Assembly: GCA_033220425.1 (NCBI GenBank)
Contig: CM065652.1
Coordinates: 4,092,001-4,156,000 of the forward strand
DNA from: Lepraria neglecta
Taxonomy: Eukaryota > Ascomycota > Lecanoromycetes > Lecanorales > Stereocaulaceae
DNA length: 64,000 bases
Direction: 5' to 3'
Shown here: positions 55,571 through 64,000 of the stretch, one piece after another
Position numbering within the stretch: position 1 is the stretch's first letter
Layout: each line of letters starts with the position of its first letter
Made by a program: the position numbers and the translations under genes
Notes under the pieces: model-generated
The model's input: only the letters and a program-made list of their open reading frames with translations
What the model was told of the DNA's origin: nothing
Database searches by the model: none

Positions 55571-56655
55571 TCAGCTGATCGCCCTGAACTTGTTCTCGAC
55601 GTACGAGGCGCTCAGCGTAGCAGCCCTCGAAAGCGCAAGACCATCCTGCGTCAGCTCTTCAATCCTCGATAGCACGATCTTCGCTTGCGTCAAGTTGAAA
55701 TCGAGCCTTTTGTGAAGTAGCATATCACTCATCCCTCAATTGTTCAACAAATTGCTGCTAAGCACAGCGTCACAGACCTGGAAGATCTTGAAGATGAGGG
55801 CGATTGCGAGCGAAACCGAGGCGTGGTCTAGATCTGCAGTCGACTGTGCGGTGGGGCCCGATAGGATACCCTGGCCGTAAACAGCAAAGATGTCATCGCA
55901 GCTTCTGTCAATATCTCCTAGCATCTCTTGCAGGTGCGAAGGTGATATCGTGGGCGTCGTCGGCGATCTTGTTGGTTCTTTGAAAGAAATGTTGGAGGCC
56001 ACCTCTCCTGTCAGCGCAACATGCTTTTGAAGTTTTGTGCAGAGCTGAATGAATGTTGGAAATTCCTTTTCGCCTAGTCTCCTCCCCATCCTGCTTTCAT
56101 GGTCCCATGATGGATCTGAAGATAATGGTTTTGTCGGATCAGGTGTTTCCATAGCCAGAAATGCGGACCGTTCTGTTAGTCGCAAGTTTTGGTCGTCAGT
56201 CTTCGGAACATGTGAAAAATCTAGCTCTGCGACCGGAGGCTGCAAGCCAAGGCTAGCCGTCGTCCGAGGACTCAACAAAGATCTGTCAAGGTCGAGCAAT
56301 GCTGTTGATTGGGATCGCCCATCGAGACATTTGGCCGGCAACGTCCAATTCCAATCAAAGTCGTTGTTTTGGAGGTCGAAATTTGGAGTCTGAGGTTGCG
56401 AAGGGCGGCCACCACTGCTATTTTGATTGGTCGAGGGACTGCTGCCATCTGTCTCTACAGCATGATGCGCAATGGGACGGCGACCGCTGCGAGCGCGTGC
56501 AGAAAGAAGCATGATAGATCTCTTGACTCGCAACTGTCGCACGACCCGCCGTCTCGTGAGATAATGCATCGTGTCTTGCGCTCGTGACAGGGTTCACATG
56601 CGCTTCGTACAGCGGGCTGCGAGCCAACTGTCCGACTGTGACCGTTGGACTGCAT
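55571..56655 (-). pseudogene. Zn2Cys6 transcription factor (AflR-like), pseudogene
   Basis: From ATG 56655 a zinc cluster of the form Cys-x2-Cys-x6-Cys-x8-Cys-x2-Cys-x6-Cys is complete (ACEPCHERKTRC, then CDSCESRDLSC). Just after it the frame ends at TAG, while the expected continuation ARARSGRRP lies in the next frame, so one base seems lost in the T/C run near 56505. That second frame is open for about 275 codons and reaches TGA at 55736-55738. The same frame then goes on with DMLLHKRLDFNLTQAKIVLSRIEEL to a final stop at 55571, which is the usual C-terminus of AflR-like regulators. The two lesions make a working regulator unlikely. It probably controlled the neighbouring isocyanide synthase gene. 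Confidence 0.75.
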
Positions 56656-56894
56656 AGGTACTTTTAGTGTATATCGAGGCAAGGCATTATCTCAATTGGC
56701 CTTCATCTCAGTCGGAACATAGGAGGTTTTGTTGATTCTCAATCAGCCAGCGCGGTCAGTCAATGCAACAAGTATGAATCCGGTGCCAAAGCTAAGGACC
56801 GAAGATGAGGCCTCGCCTTTCCCAGGCTCTTGGTACATTCGCGTGCATGTCACAAAATTTGACCTACCGCGGCTGACGTCCGCTTCCCTCATAG

Positions 56895-57333
56895 GCTCCA
56901 ACCCTGGCAAAAGTCCTCCGGCGACACCTACTGCACCGACACGCCCAACTGCATAGTCGCCTCCCTTACCGGCACCCAATTCTGCCAAACGCGCTCAGAA
57001 ACCGTAAGCGCTGAGGTCGGGATCGACCTCACCAAGGCCGTCAACGTTGGCGTTTCCGTCTCCTTCCAGCTGAGCGACTAGCAATGCTACAGCGCCCCTT
57101 CTACCACGACGTGCCAATAGAAAGACGCGCAGTGCCACTGCGTCTGGACGCAGCAGCAGATGCTCAAGCAGCAGGGTTACATGCGGAAAAGGTGCAATTG
57201 GGGCAATGGCGATGAAACCCAATGTATGACAGACTGGGAGGTGGATACACCGACAACGAACGTAAGTTATGGTTGCGGAAGCGCGTGTTCGGAAACTAAT
57301 TCCTGTGGGCATACGGATGGAACGGCTTATTAG
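56895..57333 (+). pseudogene. Cys-rich secreted-type protein fragment with two TAG codons
   Basis: In one frame the region reads WQKSSGDTYCTDTPNC, SLTGTQFCQTRSETVSAEVG, IDLTKAVNVGVSV, then TAG (57079-57081), QCYSA, TAG (57118-57120), KDAQCHCVWTQQQMLKQQGY, RCNWGNGDETQCM and VSYGCGSACSETNSCGHTDG before TAG 57331-57333. The even cysteine pattern and Ser/Thr-rich strands resemble extracellular fungal proteins of unknown function. A possible 3' splice site (CTCATAG) precedes it at 56894. The signal peptide exon was not found. The second TAG stands where a Trp codon would fit (TGG to TAG). Confidence 0.6.
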
Positions 57334-58136
<803 letters not shown>

Positions 58137-59166
58137 TCATTGATACATTGCAACGCTTACACCATAGCGACACTTATAGAGGGCATCCCAATTAATCGAA
58201 TTGAAAAATTCGTGGTCCATAATCTCTTCTGCCCCTTTATGATAGCCTAATCTCTCTTCCGGCTTTCGTACAAGCAGCTTTCGTATCAGATTCACAACGT
58301 CGTTTGGCATGTGTTTTGGGTAGAGTGGCTCATCGGCCAAAATGGCATCATATATTTCATCTTCGTCCTGGCCGCGAAATGGCGACTGCGAGGTCACCAT
58401 TTGGTACAAGAGAATTCCAAAGGCCCACCAGTCTACTGCGCGGCCGTGAGGCTTATCCAGTAGGATCTAAAGAGTCTATCAGATATCTCTAGTATAAAGC
58501 TGGTTACGACTATCAAGAAAAAATACCTCTGGCGCCATGAATTCAGACGTACCACAAAAACTTGTCGTTAAGCCGTAATGATCGTGAATGCCCTCTGCTG
58601 ATGTAATAAAGTCTATAACCTTGATATGGCCTTCGGATGTAAGCAATATATTGTCGAGCTTGACGTCCCGACAAATGATACCGTTCTCATGCAAGAATTT
58701 CAAGGCCAGGCAGACCTCGGCTGCGTAAAACCTGGGACGTGCATTAGTATTGGCGAAGTTCTAGCGAGCAACCTAGTAGGAGCTTTTCTGAATTATACAC
58801 TCGCAAGCGCCACAAACCACGGGCGGTTGAAGGAACCCGAGCTTACCTTGACCTTGCGACATCGAACTGTCCTCCCTGAATATGATGCATCAAATCCCCT
58901 CCGGGAGAATACTCTATTACAAAACACAACCTTGTTTCTGTATGGAACGTCGAGATAAGCCGTGCAATAAACGGATGATCATGCTCTCGCGCTTTCAGTA
59001 ACACGCTCCTTTCAATCTTTGAGCCCTTTACTTCGTCATTCTCAATCAAGAACTCTTTCTTGAGTATTTTGATGGCGTACAACTGGTGATTTGATTTGCT
59101 CTCAGCAAGCATTATTTTAGCGAAATTTCCTTTCCCTACTGTAGCGAGAAAGTTGAATTGATCCAT
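58137..59166 (-). CDS. PKC-like AGC protein kinase domain, truncated, DFG altered
   Basis: Three exons (59166-58847, 58731-58527, 58466-58137) give 284 residues. The sequence follows the catalytic domain of fungal Pkc1 closely: [36 protein letters not shown] with Lys33, [47 protein letters not shown] with Asp129 and Asn134, [25 protein letters not shown] and [17 protein letters not shown]. The whole N-terminal regulatory part (C1, C2, HR1) is absent, and so is the AGC C-terminal tail. The DFG/DYG motif is Asp147-Phe-Ile and the glycine loop has Ala for the third Gly. It is likely a diverged partial duplicate of PKC1, possibly catalytically weak or dead. The frame is open and splice sites are intact. 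Confidence 0.82.
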
Positions 59167-59433
59167 AGTTGGGTATTAACTTTCGTTTTGAGGTCCTGCC
59201 TGCTCTCGAGTAACGTCGGCTTGTACTGCCGAGCTGGCGGTGTGTTCTATGGGCTTTGGATCTTTCCTTGGCCAATCTGCTCTATTATTATGCAGCCACT
59301 CATCCTTCTGACTCCATTGGTCATCAAAAATTCGACGAAACTGCATTCTCGCGATGTTTGCAGCTTCGCTGGTTTGGTTTTGGCAACAGGACTGTGCTAG
59401 GCAGCAGGCTTGGCGAACATATGGCTAGCAATT
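59167..59433. other. Upstream region of kinase gene
   Basis: No gene seen. It leads into the dispersed repeat. Confidence 0.45.
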
Positions 59434-59632
59434 ATAGCCGGGTGGAGCAAGCCAGTTTAGGCTCCCTATACTGTGCCCTTATAGTAACCGGGGGGCCAAA
59501 ATACTGTTGTAGGCTCCGACCCGTACGGTACTCCCTCGGTGCTCCCCTGTGCTCCTTCGTGCTCCCCCAGTGCTCCTTCGATGCTCCCTTGCTGCGCCCC
59601 TTTGCTCCCTCGCTGCTCCCTCCAAAGCGGCT
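59434..59632 (+). repeat. Dispersed repeat with TGCTCCCTC units (third copy)
   Basis: AGCCGGGTGGAGCAAGCCAGTTTAGGCTCCC is followed by an inserted stretch and, from about 59518, by degenerate TGCTCCCTCG units. It is related to 50494-50616. After it comes an AT dinucleotide run (TATATATATATATA at about 59690-59705). Confidence 0.7.
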
Positions 59633-59984
59633 CTGCTCCTTTTCCCGAACCGAAACGGCAAATTCAAATCCTAAGTTCGGGGTGTATATGTTATATATAT
59701 ATATACACGACGATATAGAGCAAATAGCTCACCACTGGCTAGTCTACTTTCGTTGACGATCATCTATCACTCCACCTATCCATTGTTATTTTCATTTCTC
59801 AAACATCGTTAGCCATTATACTGTCTACATACCATCTATCCATCTATCTGAAGCACTGTCTTGGCTTTAACTTGGCCTCCGTCTTACAGCACAGTCACTT
59901 TGCTTGGCACACTCGTCATAGGACAAATGGAATGCAATGTAAGCCCTGGAGCCGCCCGGGAGCCGTCCCTAAAGGCGCCACAGG

Positions 59985-60814
59985 CTCGCGGGTCGCAAAA
60001 AAGCCCGGACATGCCAAGCCCAGAGAACCCTACCAAAATTTATATGCGCATCTCCGTTTTCTCTATATATTCATAAATTTAATAACCAGTCATTGCACCG
60101 TCCCCGTCTATAACTGCCTGCAGCCTAGCAGGCATTGTATTACACGTTCGTTTATGAACGGTTGCGAAATACCGTCCCAAGCGTTATTTATAATCGCCCG
60201 CATCGAATTATTGTCCCAATGCGGTACCTTTCGTAACGTCTGCTTTGGCGCCTGCCATAGGTTTTCATTTCTTCCTTCCATCTCTGTACCGGATTTATAG
60301 CTTTACCAACCCCATGGCCTGAGTTATCATCTTCCTCTAAAAATAAACGGAATATTACGCGGTGCGTCACTACGTCGAGGTTAGCTTCGTAGCTAACTAA
60401 GTTGTAACTATTATGTAAGCACCCGAGCTTCGAAACCATCTTCTATAATTCTTTCTATTTGCCGTATATCTTTCTGTATAATCTTCGCTTTAGCCCCTCG
60501 TTTTCCCTTCGTTTTTATATAAGTCGCGCCTCGTCTAGACGTTGGGGCGTTAGAAATATCTTCTACCGATGATTTCGGAACGTCTCGCGTATCGCTGATT
60601 GCTCGGAACGTTATAGCGTGTTCGAAACGATCGCTGCGTATCTATAACCGTATTGAGGTAGGCTATTCTTCTTGGGCTTCGTGTAGGACCGGCGATAAGG
60701 GAGGTATAGCTAAGAGGGTGGTTTGGCGAAGAAAACGGAGATGCACATACAAATTTTGGTGTGTTTCTAGGCTAGTAGCGCCCTCGGTGTTCGGGCTTTT
60801 TTGCGACCCGCGAG
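59985..60814. mobile_element. Relic of a DNA element with terminal inverted repeats
   Basis: The ends are inverted copies: CTCGCGGGTCGCAAAAAAGCCCG at 59985 and its reverse complement ending at 60814, with a second matched block (CAAAATTTATATGCGCATCTCCGTTTTCT at about 60033-60062 and its inverse at 60732-60760). ACAGG flanks both sides (59980-59984, 60815-60819) and may be a target duplication. The interior, read on the minus strand, has basic protein-like pieces (VQRWKEEMKTYGRRQSRRYE, YIKTKGKRGAKAK) broken by stops. The superfamily is not clear to me. It is not functional. Confidence 0.65.
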
Positions 60815-61743
60815 ACAGGGTAAGCCCCCTGCTAGTCAGTCTTACCACTGTGTAAGCATGATGCACTGCAAGCGGAACATTACTCCTCGTCAAGAAGGCT
60901 GCACGCTTGGATATGTTTGGTTCTCGCTTCTTACGCGTCCACATGGACTCCACACCAACCTCTGCTATCTTCTAGACTATACCCACTTAAATACACTTAT
61001 ACCCTGCTATCTATCTTACAAACTAACTACACACGTACTCATCCAGACTATCCCGTTTCTTTTGTGGACACACCGCTCTCTAACATGCCTTCAACTCAGC
61101 TCCGAGGCCTCGTGATTCTCCTGGTTCTAAGTTGGAACATGCAGAGGTGGCCTAAGCCTTATTATCGTTCTAGAAATACAAGGCCGCCCACAGCTTCAAC
61201 TCCATAGTACAAGGTTATCTTTGCATTGGACTGCGTAACATTGCGTCCTTGGTACGAAAAAGTCACTCAAATCCGGTACGACAGCCCTCCTCCATCAGCA
61301 CGGCAGGGTGGCCTGATAACGGGCCTCACTACGCTAACCCAAAGCCAAGAGTGTGGGTGGATGTGAGGATCGGATTTCGGTTTTGTGGGACTGCTGGGGT
61401 ACATTATATAGGTGGTAGTAGTCCGTCGTATATGGGACCCCATTCCCATCTGCGTTTGTACAACCTTTCCGGCCCAACGGCCCAACAAGCCCATATTCGC
61501 ACCTTTGTACCAACCACCTATCTAGTCCAACCAGCCTATATCCACATCTAATCTCAATATCACCTCACTCATACCACATCCTTATCTGTACCACCTCGCC
61601 CAGTCCCTCCAGTGCATCCTCCACCGCATCCAACCACCATAAACCCATCTTGCCATCCATCCTCGTCCCCATCAAACCTTCCGCCAGCCTTCCAACTTGA
61701 GAATCTCCTCACCCCACCACCACCACCATAACCACAAGACAAA
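60815..61743. other. Intergenic region
   Basis: About 930 bp. A 40-codon frame from ATG 61085 has a hydrophobic start but no other support. The last 150 bp are C-rich and pyrimidine-biased, as expected just upstream of the methyltransferase start. Confidence 0.45.
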
Positions 61744-62741
61744 ATGGAAGAACCCCTCTCATTCATCACCACCGCCTCAACATCTTGGTATAATCCATCC
61801 ATCACGCTGGAAACAATACCGAAGCCCGCGTACACCTTGCTAGAGAAACACACCGGACTCGCAGGCCAGGACTTGGTGGATCATGTTAACGATACTGTAA
61901 GGCACTCAATTTCCAAGCGCGCTCAAACCCCAATCGCTCTTATCCCTCACTCATCATATATCCTCTACTCCAACAGTATTCACGTAGCCCGCACGGAGGT
62001 CTAAATCCTTGCTCACAATGAATACAGCGCAATCGAGCCTGGACATCCTCCCCCTACCCCTGCGTCGGCCTTTTTATCTTCCTCGACTTGAATATGTCGA
62101 TTCACCCCATCTATCCTGAGATTCTATCCCGCCTCACCTCTACCTCCTCCAGTTCCCGCATACTCGATCTCGGCTGCGGTCTTGGACAAGATGAGCGGAA
62201 ATTGATGTTCGATGGCGTTAAGCCCGAGAAAATAGTTGGTGTGGATATCTCCCAGGGCTTGATAAATGCTGGATATGACTTGTTCATGGATCGGGGCAGC
62301 AAAGAGGAGGACATAATTACATTCGTCAAAGGCGATATTCTTGTCGAAGATCCCTTGAAGTGGGCGGAAGGAAAATTAGCGGAAGGGGTGGAAATCGTGC
62401 ATGTGGGCGCTGTATTCCATCTCTTCGAGTGGGAGCAGCAAGTCGTGCTAGCATCCAAACTCGCCACTCTCACAAGCAGCAAGGAAGATGCCGTGATCTT
62501 CGGTTATCAATTCTCGAGTCCGAATCCGGGTGTGCATATGCTTGGGCCGAAGAAGGAGGCGAAGGTTTTTGGCCATGATAAGGGGAGCTGGACGAAGTTG
62601 TGGGAGGAGGTTGGGGAGGCGACGGGGACGAAGTGGCGGATTGAGATTTTGGAGGTTATACCGGATAGGGGGCTGGTGACGAAGGGGAATTGGGGTTTTG
62701 TTAATGGGAGGTTGATGAGGTTTTCGGTGCATAAGGTTTGA
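61744..62741 (+). CDS. AusD-like SAM-dependent methyltransferase, 288 residues
   Basis: Two exons (61744-61896, 62028-62741, phase 0) give 288 residues. The junction gives RNRAWTSSPYPCVGLFIFLDL, the block typical of the fungal AusD/AdrK-like methyltransferase family. SAM motif I is ILDLGCGLGQDERKL, followed by VGVDISQGLINAGYDLF, VKGDILVEDP, IVHVGAVFHLFEWEQQ and WEEVGEATGTKWRIE. Known members methylate the carboxyl or other groups of polyketide-derived meroterpenoid intermediates. The reaction here is inferred only by family. It is far (30 kb) from the UbiA prenyltransferase, so a functional link is uncertain. The gene is intact. Confidence 0.9.
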
Positions 62742-63039
62742 GTCTTTGGTGGGTGCAAGCAGGGGTCAGAGGTCTCCCCTCTGTCTGAGCGAGGAGTTCA
62801 ACACGGGACGGAGCCTGGTCAGAGATGTCAAATGGGGTTAAAGACCAGAAAATCTGGTTCCAATTGGGAGAAGACTTGCGAAGGGAGCACATAGTCACCA
62901 ATTCTCTTCCTCGTCTTGTTCCCATGATTGGGACAATTGCCCGGACGCTTCACTATTTCCGGAAACCTTGCCCGTAATACTGGATAGCTTTGCTACTCTG
63001 AATTGCTTAGAGTAGTCAAGCCCTGTAATGAATACCATC

Positions 63040-64000
63040 TCAACAATCACCAACCGTAGCAACTAATTGGTTGTAGCAATTCTGCAAGGGTTCCACAACC
63101 ATCGTAAACAGCTCCTCCCTCCATGCCTGCTCGTGACCCCCACTCAGCCTGGTCATACGATTCCGCAGACACCAGTCAATTACCCTTGCAAGTTCCAGTC
63201 CAGTTTCATCAATCGCATAGCGATCACACCATTGCATGGCCGCCGCCAGATCTAACCATGGGTTTGGTTCGCCATCGAGCGTGAGCAAGTTTCTGCGGAA
63301 GCCGTGTTCTTCGAGAGGAGTGTCAAAAGAAAGTTCGAGGAGGATGATACCCAGGGTTGGAATGCCATGGTCGTCGATGTTGTATGAGGATTGTGGGGAT
63401 GAGGGTGTTGTTGGAAAATCTTTCGATATGTAAGGTTCATCGGTGAGGAATACGTTTTCGTTTTGGACGTGGAAGAGTACGTCCTTTTTCTCCCACTGGC
63501 GTCCGACCCAGGGAGAGTCATGGAACTGGAGGTGTGAGGAGGCAATCGTTAGAGCAATTGAATAGCGTTGTCTGCGCGTGAGTCTTATCAAAGATTTTTT
63601 GCTGAGCAGATCTTCCAGCGTTACGGTTCCCAAGGAGGCGTCTTCTCCTTCGGCTTCTGCGAGGGGGTAGATGAAATACCGGTGGTCCGTGTCCCTTAGG
63701 CATCCAAGGGTCGAAGAGTTGGCCTGTAAGGATGCAAGGGTGGTGCATAGGTCCGTGATGGTGGATGTATCGTCGAGGTCGTTTGCTGCTGTAGAAACCT
63801 CCTTCATAATTTCTGTAATCTTCGTCCTTTGGCATTTCCAAGGACCGATTTTTCGCAGAATAGCATCCCGAGAAAACACAAAAAATATGTCCAGCTCAAT
63901 CTCGAGGTCAGTCCAATGCTGCAGAAGCAGGTTGGCATGGTGGAATGGCAGGCATTCGCAGCGCCAAGAATTTCGAAGGAGACCGTAGATGGTTTTCGCA
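63040..64000 (-). CDS. DUF7580 protein, C-terminal part (5' end outside window)
   Basis: The frame is open from the right edge of the window to a stop at 63040, at least 319 codons. Near the edge it reads YGLLRNSWRCECLPFHHANLLL, the first block of DUF7580, followed by TDLCTTLASLQ, RYFIYPL, LTRRQRYSIALTIASSHLQFHDSPWV, EPYISKDFP and PTLGIILLELSFDTPL. This pseudokinase-like region occurs in fungal proteins, often behind a prion-inhibition HeLo-type N-terminal domain, which would lie outside the window. The function is unknown. Association with non-self recognition is known for some relatives only. Confidence 0.82.
   Translation of the reverse strand, partial: AKTIYGLLRNSWRCECLPFHHANLLLQHWTDLEIELDIFFVFSRDAILRKIGPWKCQRTKITEIMKEVSTAANDLDDTSTITDLCTTLASLQANSSTLGCLRDTDHRYFIYPLAEAEGEDASLGTVTLEDLLSKKSLIRLTRRQRYSIALTIASSHLQFHDSPWVGRQWEKKDVLFHVQNENVFLTDEPYISKDFPTTPSSPQSSYNIDDHGIPTLGIILLELSFDTPLEEHGFRRNLLTLDGEPNPWLDLAAAMQWCDRYAIDETGLELARVIDWCLRNRMTRLSGGHEQAWREELFTMVVEPLQNCYNQLVATVGDC

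Overview
This window is nuclear DNA of a filamentous ascomycete (Pezizomycotina). The evidence is many short GT-AG introns (about 45-75 nt), fungal-specific transcription factors, UMTA-type methyltransferases, a rhodopsin-domain membrane protein, HET and STAND fragments, and a Mutator-like DNA transposon. A leotiomycete is my guess from the gene mix, and the sequence alone cannot settle it. I saw no tRNA, rRNA or CRISPR.

Layout. 0-3 kb: end of a Fungal_trans_2 regulator and a DUF7702 membrane protein. 4-9.3 kb: five head-to-tail copies of an unrecognised small-protein family, of which only the second is intact. 9.4-12.9 kb: a DUF3468-type regulator and a divergent alpha/beta hydrolase. 13-32 kb: a secondary-metabolism-like stretch with a dead O-methyltransferase, two paralogous UMTA-type methyltransferases, an alpha/beta hydrolase, a rhodopsin-domain protein, a P450, a UbiA prenyltransferase, a cupin protein and a wax-synthase-like acyltransferase. 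The acyltransferase is cut in two by a 3.1-kb Mutator-like element with a 9-bp target duplication. 35-45 kb: a decayed multipass membrane protein, the intact housekeeping gene for Rab escort protein, and remnants of HET/NLR-type and STAND-type genes. 45-50 kb: an intact ferric-reductase-like gene, a 9-bp minisatellite and an unrecognised 424-residue protein.

50-57 kb: an isocyanide-synthase locus with an MFS transporter, a DIT1/PvcA-type isocyanide synthase and a Zn2Cys6 regulator. All three reading frames are broken, so the locus looks like a dying or dead cluster. It is followed by a secreted-protein pseudogene. 58-64 kb: a PKC-like kinase-domain gene with an altered DFG motif, an inverted-repeat-bounded transposon relic, an AusD-like methyltransferase and the start of a DUF7580 gene that runs off the right edge.

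The overall picture is an accessory region in which a few conserved genes (Rab escort protein, ferric reductase) sit among decaying metabolic, recognition and lineage-specific genes. Several lesions are single-base indels in short homopolymers, and I cannot tell these from sequencing errors. The nonsense codons, the 4-bp repeat expansion and the transposon insertion do not have that weakness.
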